NCBI GenBank assembly: GCA_032622095.1
Contig: CP136064.1
Location: 177,026,247 to 177,090,246 of the forward strand
Direction: 5' to 3'
Origin: Siphonodentalium dalli
Lineage: Eukaryota; Mollusca; Scaphopoda; Gadilida; Siphonodentaliidae
Length of the DNA stretch: 64,000 bases
Below, piece after piece: positions 24,136 through 35,929 of this stretch; within the stretch, counting starts at the first letter, position 1; the number at the start of each line of letters is the position of its first letter. Position numbers and translations under genes: made by a program. A model generated the notes under the pieces. It had not been told where the DNA came from. It made no database searches and was given only the letters and a program-made list of their open reading frames with translations.

Positions 24136-24719
24136 GGCCTCCCCGTGAGTCTATATATCTTTTTCTTCTACTTCGTGATATTCGACCAGTAATCAGTTGG
24201 TTGATTACTATTACTATTATATGATGGATATTTTAGGCCTATACAACGGAGCGCGACACAAGCTCCTATGAGAGAGAGAGGGAGCTAGAGAGTTTTGGCC
24301 CCTGTATGACCAATCATTGCAACCAGTAGCATTACAAAGTCAAGTAGTACATATAGGCCTACCTGTACATAACGAACATAAAACAAGAAGAAAAAAACAA
24401 TACCAGGTGGTCGTGCCATAAATAGAAATAAATTAAATATCAAATATATGTACAAATTACCATTCAGTCTAATGAAGAACAGCAGACACAGAAAAATACA
24501 GAAATTTTCAGAAAAATGCACAAAACATCAGGATTAGATCTTCAAAAACGAGCATAGTATGACGCAAACATAAACAGATTTAAGTTTTCTGGCGCCTAAG
24601 TTCGAAAACCGCACGCACTTTCAAATATTTTTGAATTTCGCGGGCTTTAAATTTAGGTTTCGATTTTATTTCGTTCCGACTTTGTTATTCCGGAAAAATG
24701 GTTTTGTGCCATTTGTCAT

Positions 24720-25025
24720 TCAGATTCTAGAACGGGTGATGTAGGTGTCGCAGATTTGTATTCGTTGGTGAATTTACAATACATTACCGAAATAAAGTGA
24801 GGTTTTCGAAGAACTGGAAAAATATACCTATGGAATGTTGTAGATTGGCATCTAAGGTGTAAGAGGTACCAAAAGTTTTTAGTGAAAATATATTTTTTGT
24901 AGGAATACAGTTGAGTTCAAAATAGGTGGCAACAATTTTCTGTTTCGTTCCTTCCGTGACCTTTGGTCCCGGGTGGTGGTTCCGCCAATAAAAGAGGGGT
25001 TTTGACCAAATTCCAAGCTCCTGTG
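24720..25025 (-). repeat. Right terminal inverted repeat
   Basis: Reverse complement of 21922-22227 with about five differences, including a one-base insertion that extends the CCCGGGACC stretch. Confidence 0.85.
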
Positions 25026-25134
25026 CATGTTTAGTACCCCGACAGTCATGTGAACCCATGAATATAATCATCTCACTTGGACCACAATGAATCTGTCTTC
25101 AAAATGATATACAATGTACCATATACTGTTATAG

Positions 25135-25350
25135 AAAATATCCACACCAAGATATTATCTCGACTCTCTCGAGATTTCGAGAAAAGAATCTTGAGATATT
25201 AACATATTTTCTCGAGATCATACGGCAAGATCTCAAGAAAATATGCAGAGATCTCAAGATAATATCGCGAGATACTAGTAATATGTTCAGAGCTTGAGAT
25301 GCGCATGTCAGGATCTCAAGATGTGTCGAGATAACAATTAACATGTTGAA
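25135..25350. repeat. Short palindromic repeats (TCTCGAGA / GATCTCAAGA)
   Basis: About ten degenerate copies of a roughly 22-24 bp unit built on GAGATCTCAAGATAATAT, with palindromic TCTCGAGA cores in both orientations. Simple-sequence origin is likely. Confidence 0.7.
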
Positions 25351-26208
25351 TATTCAACTTTCAAGACACTTTTTTTTTCTTGGACAATGTCACAAATCAA
25401 GAGTTAGCTAATTTTTGGCAAATTATTATTTTAGCCAGTGCAAACACTGTCTCTGATTGTCATAGTACTGATACTAATAGCTGAATCCAATGTCAATCCG
25501 TGAGCAGCCATGGACTGGCAGTGGTCGAGTCCAGAATTTCAATACATAAAAAAATTGACATTTTTAGTAAAAAAAAAATACTACTGGTATATTTTTAGAC
25601 TAACATTTCGGCAGACACACAACTTTTCCTTGAATTATATTTCATATTTCGATGTATTGAGTATGCGTAATGATTATTACACATGTCCGCTCGTATAAAC
25701 GGGGTTTTAGCTAGTATTTACATCAATTTTATTTTCACAAGTTTTGCCAGTGACCGCGATATTTTTAATAAGAGACGCTCAGTGACTCACCATTTTCGTA
25801 CGCGATTTTCATCTCTTCGCCATCCAAGGTCTGGATCGTTTGGTGGTCTCACACCATGGTAATTTTGTGGTAATTCCGGCTCGTGCATGTACGCTCCCGT
25901 TGTCAAATTTAAAGTGTCTTCTGACGAATCAGACGAGGAACAATCAGATCGCAAAAAATGTTTCTGTCAGTGTCAGCCATTGTGGGAAATACCCAAGGTC
26001 CTTAAGTACGTCACACGCTTTCTCGCAAATAACTGTTTCCGTCAAAATAGATAATGAGGTGAGGCATCAGGCTATCACCCAGACACACACAGTCGTAAAC
26101 ACTCGTATCTTTCAGACAGCGGGGGATTGTTTTCTTAAATAAGTGTGCATAACTTGATACAAATATGAATAAATGAACATATATTGAGAATTTTCGCGAC
26201 GTCGACTT
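25351..26208. other. No feature seen
   Basis: Unassigned sequence. A 100-codon ORF at 25840-26142 has no recognisable motif and overlaps another ORF on the opposite strand. Confidence 0.35.
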
Positions 26209-26229
26209 TAAAGAGCTCCGCTGCACGAG

Positions 26230-27546
26230 GGATGTGCTGGGGAGAATAGCAATCCTTGCAACTAAACGTGAAGTTGACATATAATTCATTCTTCAACTCC
26301 CATTGTATCGGTACCACTCTCTATCTGCAAGACTGACGGTACAATGGCTCACACGGACAAGAGTTCATTATTCCCATTGCTCGAGGGGAAGGTAATTGAC
26401 CATGGGACTCCAGAAGTAGTAGATGCTCACATCGTCGATGGTAATTTGCTGCTGCACGGTCTACCGCCGGCTTTACCCCCGACATATGGTGGACTCTCCC
26501 GTGTCGTGCTTCAGGTGCTATTAAACCTAAAGTCCAAACGAATCGACGTGGTGTTCGACAGATACGTGGAACCTCCCATCAATGACTCCGAACGAGAATG
26601 CAGAGGTGCTGATCAGGTCACATACATGATAACGGGTCCTGAGCAGTTGATCCATAAATATGTGTCGAAAGCATTGAAATCTACACCTTTCAAGAATCAG
26701 CTGCCTCGATTTTTTGCCAAAGATTGGTCTTCTTCACATCACACACATGTCTTGGTGGGACGACAGGGAATACACCCTGGCTTTGACGAAGAGTGTGTGA
26801 AGTTTATTGTTGTCGATGGCAGTGTCGAGAAGCAGACACCGATTTACTCGTAATTATATTGCATCACATACATAAAGTTAAATCTATAATCTGGATGGAT
26901 ATTGGCATATCTGGACGTGGTAACAGAGGCTATGTGAACGTTTCAGCTGTGTCTGCGGAAATAGGAGAAACTATCTGTTCTGCGTTGCCAGCATTTCACG
27001 CTTATACACCGGGCGCGATTATACGGCCGCTTTTGTTCGGAAGGGCAAGAAACGCCCTTTCGCTCTTCTTCATCGCGACGATCGATATCCTGAAGCATAT
27101 GTAGACTTGGCCTCATGATCTATTTCAGAAGAAACGTACGAGGTGCTTGGAGAGTATACATGTACGTTATATGGTTCCCGCAAACCCATCCCAAATAACG
27201 AATACAGATTCAAAGTTTCGAGAAAGCTGTTGGGCCTAAGGATGAAAACCGACAAAGGACTGGACGGGAGTAGTATTCCGCCTTACAAATCTGTTGTGCG
27301 TCAGAAAATTGACAGGGCTAAGTATGCGGCTAATATGTGGCATGCGGCGTCTGATAATAGTCTGCCCAATGATCCCGGCAGTGGATTGGAACTCGTTGAT
27401 GGATCGTATAGGATCATCTGTTTCGATGGGCCACATATGCCAGTCAGGAATCCCAGAACAACCGGAATGTGACAATGATGATACGGACGATGAACGTGTA
27501 CCTGGTTGTGCTGATGACTCAGACACTGATGACGAAATTGACCCAT
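26230..27546 (+). pseudogene. PIN-like family pseudogene, inverted copy
   Basis: The best preserved stretch is 26344-26850: MAHTDKSSLFPLLEGKVIDH, VDAHIVDGNLLLHGLPPALP, the SRVVLQVLLNLKSKR block, IDVVFDRYVEPPINDSEREC, MITGPEQLIHKYVSKALKST and VKFIVVDGSVEKQT. It continues in another frame with EADTDLLVIILHHIHKVKSI, ISAVSAEIGETICSALPAFH-like sequence, HAYTPGA (TGCD lost), NEYRFKVSRKLLGLRM, KTDKGLDGSSIPPYKSVVRQ and LELVDGSYRIICFDGPH. It ends with DDTDDERVPGCADDSDTDDE. VDGN and VFDRY near residues 30-80 and the EADT/DTD pair resemble PIN/FEN acidic motifs. EADT and DTD are fused by a deletion here, and frameshifts occur near 26840 and 27050. The nuclease role is inference. Confidence 0.62.
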
Positions 27547-27794
27547 AAATATACATCCATTGTCAATAGATGCCGAGCTCAATTGCTTAATGAAGTTTTC
27601 CGTGTTTATTTTCTATGATCTTGACAATTAATAGCAAGCGCAATTGTTCCACGAAGCTTTAGTCTTCAAAGTGTTTAATTTTTTTTTTATTTTGAAACAA
27701 GAATATGTTTCACTTCTGTATGCTATGTTTTAAGCTTGAGTTACTAAATGCTTATATATTGTCACACAAAGAACTACATATATGTGTTTTTGTA

Positions 27795-28390
27795 CCACCC
27801 ATGGACCTCTTCTTATTTGAAAACGCCAGGAAATTTGCGTTCTTAAGTTGTGTTGTTATGATCAGTGAATACAGTAGACTATTCCATTCCAGGAAAAAAT
27901 GGTGGACTTGCGCGATTGTGTAATAAAAAGTCAAATTTTTACATTTTTGTCCCACAAGAAGACCCCTTCTTATTTGAAAACGCCAAGAAATTTGCGTTCT
28001 TAAGTTGTGTTTTTATGATAAGTGAATACAGTAGACTATTCCAGGACAAAACGGTGGACTTTGTGGTGGCGATTGTGTAATTAAAAGTTAATTTTACATT
28101 TTTGGGTCCCCCTAGAAGACCCCTTCTTATTTGAAAACGGCAGGAAATTTCCTTTCTTAAGTTGTGTTTTTATGATCAGTGAGCATAATAGAGAATTCAA
28201 TGTAAAGATGGTGGACTTGCGCGATAGTGTAATTAAAAGTCATTTTTGGGGTTTGGGGGGGGGCATCTAGCCCCTAAACGCCAGGAATGCGCAACTTAAG
28301 AAATTGGTTTTCCGTAATGGTCTATCACCGCCAAAAAATCGAGAGCATCAAACCTTCCTTGCGCGATAGTGTAATTAAAACCCTCCTGGC
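27795..28390. repeat. Nested ~150-bp repeats in the inverted copy
   Basis: Four copies with AATAAAAAGT or GTAATTAAAAGT boundaries, each containing ACCCCTTCTTATTTGAAAAC, CTTAAGTTGTGTTTTTATGA, CAGTAGACTATTCC and GTGGACTTGCGCGA. They are the reverse complement of the 9343-9785 repeats. Confidence 0.78.
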
Positions 28391-28403
28391 TCCCTAACTA
28401 TTA

Positions 28404-28570
28404 CGCTAGTGATTTATTGCCAACCGCCACAAAGGAAAACACATCTCCTTGGTGGGCGTAATATATAATCGGGAATATTATCGACATTTTCAGTGAAAAG
28501 GTTTCACTGACGGAAATAAATGACAAGGATCTGGATATACTTGGATGAATTTGAAAGTTTAGAAGAACAC
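28404..28570 (+). repeat. Dispersed repeat, direct copy of 8233-8430
   Basis: Same order of blocks as at 8233 (CCACAAAGGAAAACACATCT, TGGTGGGCGTAATATATAAT, TTTTCAGTGAAAAGGTTTCA). It interrupts the inverted locus copy but is itself in direct orientation. Confidence 0.55.
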
Positions 28571-29135
28571 CTAAGGTAGCGAAGAGATGTGTAATTTCAA
28601 TATTGATTGTAATGGGCATTTTTTCCCCAGAAACTTAATTTCCGCCCAGAATTGAAGCTATATCATCACAATGATTCGATTTATCGATTTGCCGAAAGGC
28701 TGGATCACTTATCTAGTGTACATAGTGTATATTATTAAAGCAATTTTTGACACTGCCTTAAAAGCAACACATCCTGGTTTTCAAATGAAAATTTATGTTC
28801 TCTAGCAATGTGAATTTATTTGAACGAATACACCAGTGAGCATACTAGATCACACTATTAGCTTTCTGATTTTGTAATTTCTATAATAATATAAAGATTC
28901 AACTACACTTACTACAGTTTGATTTAATTTAGTTTTCAGAGATATTTATTCTGTTAAAAAAACATGTCACGTTATTAAGAGGTATGAACTAAATCCCTTT
29001 GAATATCAACAGTAGCTAAGTGCCTAAACAATGAATAGTTGCATCCAGGTTGACACTATATTTTACAAACTTTATGTCCATCGCAATGTGCAATTTACTT
29101 CGTTGCTGTTTGTATTGCTGAATTGTGAATATACT

Positions 29136-31590
29136 GGTTCAGATCCACAATACAGAACGTTATGGTTTACTAGAAATAATTAGCATTGAAAATATCGTTT
29201 TTACTAATTCCCATGGAAACATTGACAAGCAAATCAACTCTTGGTAGAAAATATACTACATCCATGAATATTTGCAAATTAGATGTGTAATTCCGTTGAT
29301 ATATGATTTGTATCTAAAGTTCTCATTGAAGAAAACAGAGAATTTCAATAAAACAATCTAAAAATTAAAATTAACAAATTTCATCGGGGGGGGGGGGGCG
29401 ATGAAATCTGTTAATTTTAATTTTTAGATTTAGATAGAAAACATTTGCAGATACGAGGCCAAAACATTGTTCAGACCTGAAGGTACCCACCACCCCTACT
29501 TGCAAAAAAATAAAGGTAATATACTAGGTAATATTTGGAACCCACCCCTCTTATCCCATATTTGACACTTTTTAATATTTTTTTTATTAGGAATACCATC
29601 CCAAATACATTCCTTGTTCACTCTTGTTTCTAATCGTGTTGCACTATCTATTTTACAAGTCACTACATATATGTGCCATACCATACCCTACCATTTAATC
29701 TTCACCATTACTATTGACTGTTGATAAAAAATAAATGGCGTAAAATAATTCTATCCCCATCATTTCAGTCATATTATATTCCCTATAGTTTTGTTAATGA
29801 TTATATCACTTAACTTCTTTTCGGTGATGCTTTTTTATAGGTCTTTATTTAGTTATTTCTTCTATATATTTCTTTTTCTAACGAGTCGCCCGTAAGGATC
29901 TATGAATCAGAATACTGATCCATGCGACAGTAAAGAGCGTTAATGCTTGACTTGTCTATTGATGACATCTGGACGTTTCTGGATGCCCAGAAACAGACAA
30001 ATAACCCAGTTTTATCTGCAATGTTTATCTTGCATCGTGTTATATATGTGCAATTTAACAGTTAAATTGGATTTAATAGGGGTGTATTGATTAGGTGACA
30101 TTTTCTAGAAGCAGAAATATCTGTACTCAGAGCAGTCTCACGGATATGACCGATCACCATTTATTTTTATATCCACAGCATCAAATCTGTCAAAATTCAC
30201 TACAGTATAACAGTACGAGTATAGAGTATAGAGTACTGGGTAAAATGTGTAGATCTTATTGTCCGTGTCTTAGTATAGTATTCTCTGTGTGGCGAAACAT
30301 TACTTCGTGTGTTGCATGCAAAAAACCCGAACTTTATAGACGTAAATCATTGGGTTTATCTTGCTTTGCAGTGACCGATACATCCTTCAGATGGATCTGT
30401 TTTAATGATATGTGTACCTTTAAAGATATTTAACAATATCATTGTAAATTAGCAATAGGTCTTTTCACTTCTTGGTTGCTTTCCAAGATGTTGATTTTGT
30501 CATCATGGCTTGGAGTTGCGGACATTTTGACAGCCATTTCATGGCCGCGATTGCATTATTTTCTGTCCTTGTCACTCTATTCGCCCCGTACTCTTTCACA
30601 CAAATTTGTATATATCGGATGGAGGATTAAGGCGTTCTGGTGTCGACGATGGGGGATATTGCAGAAAAGCCAACTCCCGAAGACCTGAAAATGGGCATTT
30701 TTAAAACCTCTGTAAAAACATTTGCTCAAAGCGGATTTTTAGCAAATTTTGGATATGTTATAGAGGATATATTCCTCTTCAAAATGGGATAAAAACCAAC
30801 TTAGTCCAATTTCTTCATAGGTAAAACCCTTCTATCCACCAGACTATAGAAAGGTATACCATATTAAGCTCATCGTTCACAACAATCTTCTATTCGATTC
30901 GGTGATGATAGATTTTATATATATATAGGTGAAGACTGCATATCATACAACAAACCTAGTTGACTGCGTACATGTATATTTAAAACAAGGTTTTGCACAA
31001 ACTGAATAAATAGAAACCCTTATCCGTTATGGTGGTTTGGCTTCGCGGTTACAATTAGAGTGTACAAATACATTTGTGGCGTAATACCATAACTGTAATC
31101 ATAACTGCTAACTGTGAGTTTGCGATACACCTCTAATTGTTATGCACCAAATATATTTGTCAATGTCCTAGTTACGACGACAATGTCTTCTTCGGTTTAT
31201 GGAATAAGCTGGCATTCTAAAATTGGTCCTTGTCATGCGCGACATAATGGCAAAGGATTACGCTTGTCGACACTGACTTCTACACCTGCGTATGCGCAGC
31301 CGTATCAAATGTGTAATGTCTTTGAATATCTGAATTTGATCGACGTATGTCATATCGATTTGAGATCATATGTAGGTCAACTTTACCTCGTCCCCATGTG
31401 AGCATGTCATAGATTCAATGCCGAATTTTAGTTAGAACATACCGTGCTTCGACACAATTAACACCACCATAGCATATTCAACAAGTGATTACTAGTACTT
31501 GAACTTGTGTCGCCTCACTATTTGATAATGCCCTGGGTCTCTACGCTGACTATACACCCGTATATATACCGAGACCATACTCTACCAGTT
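29136..31590. other. Gene-free sequence
   Basis: AT-rich with low-complexity parts. Apart from the poly-G hairpin listed separately, I see only short ORFs (up to 112 codons at 30095) without recognisable domains. Confidence 0.4.
29355..29430. repeat. Near-perfect hairpin with a poly-G loop
   Basis: AATCTAAAAATTAAAATTAA continues to TTTCATCG. It is mirrored by CGATGAAA to TTAATTTTAATTTTTAGATT, around a run of 13 G. Arms are about 31 bp with one mismatch. Confidence 0.85.
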
Positions 31591-31593
31591 CAA

Positions 31594-31775
31594 TCACTGG
31601 AAACTTGTTGAATGTCTGACGTTGAACAATGTAATATATCTCTTGGTTAATACATGTTCATTAAAGGCACGGGCGGCGTTCGTTGCAGAAATATTCATAT
31701 TTGTTAAAATCGCCATCAACAGAAGGAATATTAAAAAATATATAGTTTTGTTCATATGCCAAACATAATCAGCGC
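31594..31775 (-). repeat. Diverged relative of the 7.6-kb MITE
   Basis: The minus strand shows ATGAACAAAACTATATATTT, TTAATATTCCTTCTGTTGAT and GGCGATTTTAACAAATATG. These parallel the left half of 7604-7807 (ATAAGAACAAGG, TATTTTACTATTCTTTCTGT, TATGGCGGTTTTTGTCGG). A further short match (CATATTTCTGTTTGGTATAA) lies at 32062. Confidence 0.4.
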
Positions 31776-32362
31776 GTAAATAGGATATTGTCGTCAAGGC
31801 GTACGATGGTGTATGTAAACAAGAGCCTGCCCGCGTTACAGAAGTTGTGCTTCTGTTTGCATATAACACAGCGCAATTATATTGGTTAATCACACACAAA
31901 TTATATAAACGCTCTTTATTATTTCCATATCAGGAAAACAGTAACAAATAACGCTCTTTGTGTTTACCATAACCGGATCTAAACAAAAGCCAGGAAACGT
32001 AACGTTTTTTGCTTTTGTTTACATAACAAAGGGAAAAAATGGACAATAACATACTGTTTATGCCATATTTCTGTTTGGTATAAGAACATCGTCTTCTCTG
32101 TGAAATAAATTATTAAGTAACAGGTTTTTCAGATATTAACAAAGAACTATATTTATCTGTGTACATATATTTCCCAGGTTTTGAACTTGTGGAATATGAT
32201 CTCTATGGGCGTTGTCAGAGTAGATATTCATGGCATGATATAATATAACCCCATTGGGATGGTTATCATCTAAAGGTGGCATCGAAGTGACAAAGTTTTG
32301 GACCCGGACCAAAATCTCAGAATGTCACCCGTACAAAAATTCGCCAAACGCAGAAGGGAAAT

Positions 32363-32480
32363 TAATATTGGGTAAATTGTTACCCTGATTTGAGTAAAAA
32401 CATCGACTAACATTGGGTAAAATTTACCCAACGTTCTCGTGTGCTATATGCATCATTATGTTCGGTAAAATTTTACCCAA
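32363..32480. repeat. TTGGGTAAA/TTTACCCAA palindrome cluster
   Basis: TTGGGTAAATTGTTACCC, ATTGGGTAAAATTTACCCAA and TCGGTAAAATTTTACCCAAC occur within 120 bp, each an imperfect or perfect palindrome. Confidence 0.6.
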
Positions 32481-32499
32481 CCCGATTTAGAGTGCGTGT

Positions 32500-33290
32500 G
32501 TTGGAAATTTCTAACTTCTATTTTAAGCTTTCCAACTGTTGTCCAACTCCAAACTGGCATCATCCCTATGGTTGGAAATGTTCAAACTGATAATGCCTAA
32601 AACAACGAAATTCACTCTAAATATTCTGCCTGTGATATCAAAATATTATGCCAATTTCAACACAACTTTGGTTTAATATTCCCATGAAATTTCTATTTAT
32701 TGAAAATATTAGCCAAAGTTTGGGTGATGTGAGACACATCCCAACACATGCATCCCATGTCATGAAGCCGACATTTTCCATTTCTACGCCGCTCATTGCA
32801 TTGATCGTCTTCAGCGATAATCTATATCCGTCTCAACTATTAAAGTGACATTCCATTTCCATCCACTCAACATTTCATTAAAGCAACACTTCACGTTCAC
32901 GTAGATGGTCTTCAGCGAAGATAATTTATATCACCCTTAACTATTAACTTAACCCCACATTGGGTTGGAAGTTTCAGCTGGGACCTCAAGCTTTCTATCT
33001 TTTAGAAATTTCTAAACCTAATACCGCCAATGGTGCTGATGGTCGTTTGGCCACAATGTTTACCAACGGTCGAAAATATGCTAGTGATTCAAACTAATTG
33101 GTCTCCAAACAAATTTCTCGCTAATTATTTGTTGTGAAAATTAATGCATGCATGCATGTGGTGTTAAATGTTTGTATCAGCCTAAAGGTAAACTTCCGAC
33201 TCTTGAACTATTTTGACCAAAGTTGACGTGAGTCATCCACCAAACCATCGAACACCCCACATGGCACCCCCCCCCACATAACCGTGTCCA
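32500..33290 (+). repeat. TTGGAAATTTC-type dispersed repeat, diverged copy
   Basis: It shares TTGGAAATTTCTAAC, TTCCAACTGTTG, AAACTAATTGG and TTTTGACCAAAGTTGACG with the blocks at 45.3-45.75 and 55.2-55.54 kb in the same orientation. It is strongly diverged. Confidence 0.5.
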
Positions 33291-34563
33291 TATTGGACGA
33301 AATGTTAAGGTCGGGAGACGATTAAACTTAACTATTAATTATATGTTTGTATACTGATGGTATATTTATTGCGATATAGGAATAGTAGCCATGTCTTTTT
33401 GACATTAAACAGCCCAATCTGTATCTGTATTTTTAAATTTCTGGCGCAGGAGCCTTTCGGCTGTCATCGCGTCGTAGCTACTACTCGTGTGTTTCTCCTG
33501 ATATTGTTCCTGAGTGTGCGTATTCCTCTATTCTGTTCCAGTCCCTGATCGCTCGTTCTCACGAAGAATGGATGTCTGTATTGCTCCATGTTAGTTCGTA
33601 TTAGCTCGAACGATTGTGTGTTTATACACTCTTGACTCGTTGTTATATTGCCACTTGTATGGTCTGGAATCTGTTTTGCTCGAATTTTCTGTCCTCTCTT
33701 ATCATTTAAGTCGTGTGTTTATATGACTGGGAGTTTCCCCTCAACCACCTTGCTGAAGAGTTCTAATCTCTTTCCCTTTCTTCGAGTCTCGAGTGAGTCT
33801 CCCATTACAGGCACTGTGTTCAAGGCTGCGATGATGCCCGCTGGATCATACGACTTCGATCGCGTTCAATGAGAAATTGATACACCTTTATAATGAACAT
33901 AATGGATGGAAACCTTCCAAGCTATTTAAATGAAAATTTCATTCTGACTACCTCCTCATAAAACATGTCTGGATGTTTTGGAATAACACCACCTAATGTT
34001 CAGACTAATGGAGCTTTTTATATACAGCTGTGGAATGATTATAACAAACTAATTCGTCACTCGTGCAATATTAAACACTGGAATTATTCAGTAAAAACGA
34101 GTTATTCAAGAAGATTAAGTACATGGAGGGAAAGGACTACACTGTTAGGGTTTCGACATTTCGATGTGTATCTGTCCGTCCGTGCACCTGAATGTCATCC
34201 TATAAACCTTTATCGTTTATACAGGAAACATATGTAGTTGGCATGGGCTTACCAAGCTAAGAACAATCTCTTAGACACAGCAGTGGGGTGGTGGGTTGGC
34301 ATTCGGCGCCAATTGGAATGACCGACGACATGTTTAGCACATCGTGAATGGTATGTCTATTGTTTGAACTCATTCATTCACTAGCACATAGTGATTACTG
34401 ATTACCCTTGATGGTATGTGTGTTCCCTTTTAGTCGCGTCTTTTACCATGAATGCATGTGTGGTGTTCATTAAATTTGACACCGGTATCCTACTCCTTGC
34501 CATTCCTAGATAACACCTACAGTCAGCATGGACTTATCCAAGCTAAACTGATTTTCTATTTAT
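33291..34563. other. No feature seen
   Basis: Only short ORFs without recognisable motifs. No clear repeat structure noted. Confidence 0.35.
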
Positions 34564-34691
34564 ACGCTCATACTTTTAACCATCAGAGCCTTAAACGAGA
34601 TTATGATATATATTATGCATCACGATAACGCTCATACTTTTAACCACCACGGCCTTAAACGAGATTATGATTTTTATTATACATCACGATA
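34564..34691 (+). repeat. 64-bp tandem duplication
   Basis: ACGCTCATACTTTTAACCA, GCCTTAAACGAGATTATGAT and ATCACGATA occur at 34564 and again at 34628 with few differences. Confidence 0.85.
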
Positions 34692-34784
34692 TAATATTTA
34701 GAAACCAATTTTACGTATGTTATACTCACAGCATATATACACATAATGTTATACTGTTTGCTGTAATATTGCACTGTCAACAGC

Positions 34785-35150
34785 ATCCTTGTCCGTAGTA
34801 AATGTGATCGAGTAATCAACTCCTCCTTACTAACATAATAATTAATAACACCGTAGGAAACACACATAATACGGAAAACACACATACTCTCACTTACAAA
34901 CTACAAAATCAACATACTGAATCATGACTAACACCAATATCAAATTTTAGGTTAGTGGGCTTACGTCCTAGATGGCTAAGGGGTGGCTGAAAGTCACCCG
35001 GTGGGTAATGTTACGCTAATCGTATCCATGTCCGTAATATAAACCTTTTATAAATTATTTCCTCCAAAAGTATTCTAACATAATAAGTCACGACAAAGCC
35101 GGAAACACACATAATACTGAAAACAATTACAAACTACAAAATCAAGTCAG
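34785..35150 (+). repeat. ~240-bp spaced direct duplication
   Basis: TTGTCCGTAGTAAAT, CTAACATAATAA, GGAAACACACATAATACGGA and TTACAAACTACAAAATCAA at 34788-34912 reappear in the same order at about 35027-35147. Confidence 0.65.
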
Positions 35151-35929
35151 TCTATGCCTCGGGTGCATCATCCTCATAAAATAACACAACCATGCACATT
35201 AACGGCGGGCCTTGCACCGTCCATAAAGAGGGGTCCCGACCGACCGTTTGTCAACCGGATGGCATTGCACCCTGTAGAGTGTATTTCGAGCCCGTAATAC
35301 AAGCCCAGAATATAACAGACTAAGGCAACACGAGTCTATACAAGCACTAGCCAGGTCACTATGTCACACAGCATTTAAATATAAATACACACACAATTCA
35401 CATTACGAAAACTCAGGTGTCAAAAGAAATCAATCGAACATTGTCCACTTTTGCATTGTCCTTGACGGACTTGTAGGTTTCAATGATAACGCAGTTCTCC
35501 AAGAAGCCTATCCGCTATAGATTATTTCCGAGCAATGGTAACGTATTCAGTACTGATATATACAACAACTCAGTGTGTAGAAAATACCTGACCGATATGC
35601 ACAAAACTAATATATTGGTCAATAACATTGACATTTATATATAACCTTGAACCCTTGATGTGAAATCTCCAGTGCTAAAGAAAAGCCCACCAAGGGTAGC
35701 ACCCCATGTCAAAGCAAAGATAGACTTACTGCATTACACTTTATATAGTTATAAACCATTACATATGTTTCATACCGGCCAAAACATCCTCCGTTGCCAT
35801 GGAAACACAAATTTTGCACACAAAGCTACACTGCCTCAGCGTGCCTCGGCACTGAGATAAACTTCAAATTATAAGCTTGTTGATATAATTTTCCCAACAA
35901 AATGGTTTAATTTTCGGGGACATGTCTCT
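35151..35929. other. No feature seen
   Basis: Includes a slightly GC-richer block near 35190-35300 but no identifiable gene, TIR or tandem repeat. Confidence 0.35.

Larger units (their letters stand above)
21922..25025. mobile_element. 3.1-kb non-autonomous element with 306-bp TIRs
   Basis: Identical ends CACAGGAGCTTGGAATTTGG face each other. The inverted arms 21922-22227 and 24720-25025 differ at about five positions in 306 bp. Outside the ends, CATGTAT (left) and CATGTTT (right) form a possible 7-bp imperfect target-site duplication. The interior has no ORF over about 80 codons, so it lacks a transposase. It holds degenerate 165-bp repeats and a nested MITE-like foldback. The superfamily cannot be assigned from the ends. 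Confidence 0.72.
26209..29135. repeat. Inverted diverged copy of the 8.7-18-kb locus
   Basis: Reverse-complement similarity to the array locus starts at 26209 (equivalent to about 17990). It runs through the pseudogene and the 153-bp subrepeats (27795-28390). After about 650 bp of other sequence it continues at about 29040-29135 (CACTATATTTTAC, AATTTACTTCGTTGCTGTTT), equivalent to about 14420-14470. It has no tandem expansion and lacks the ~1-kb and ~285-bp interruptions found in the array. Confidence 0.8.
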
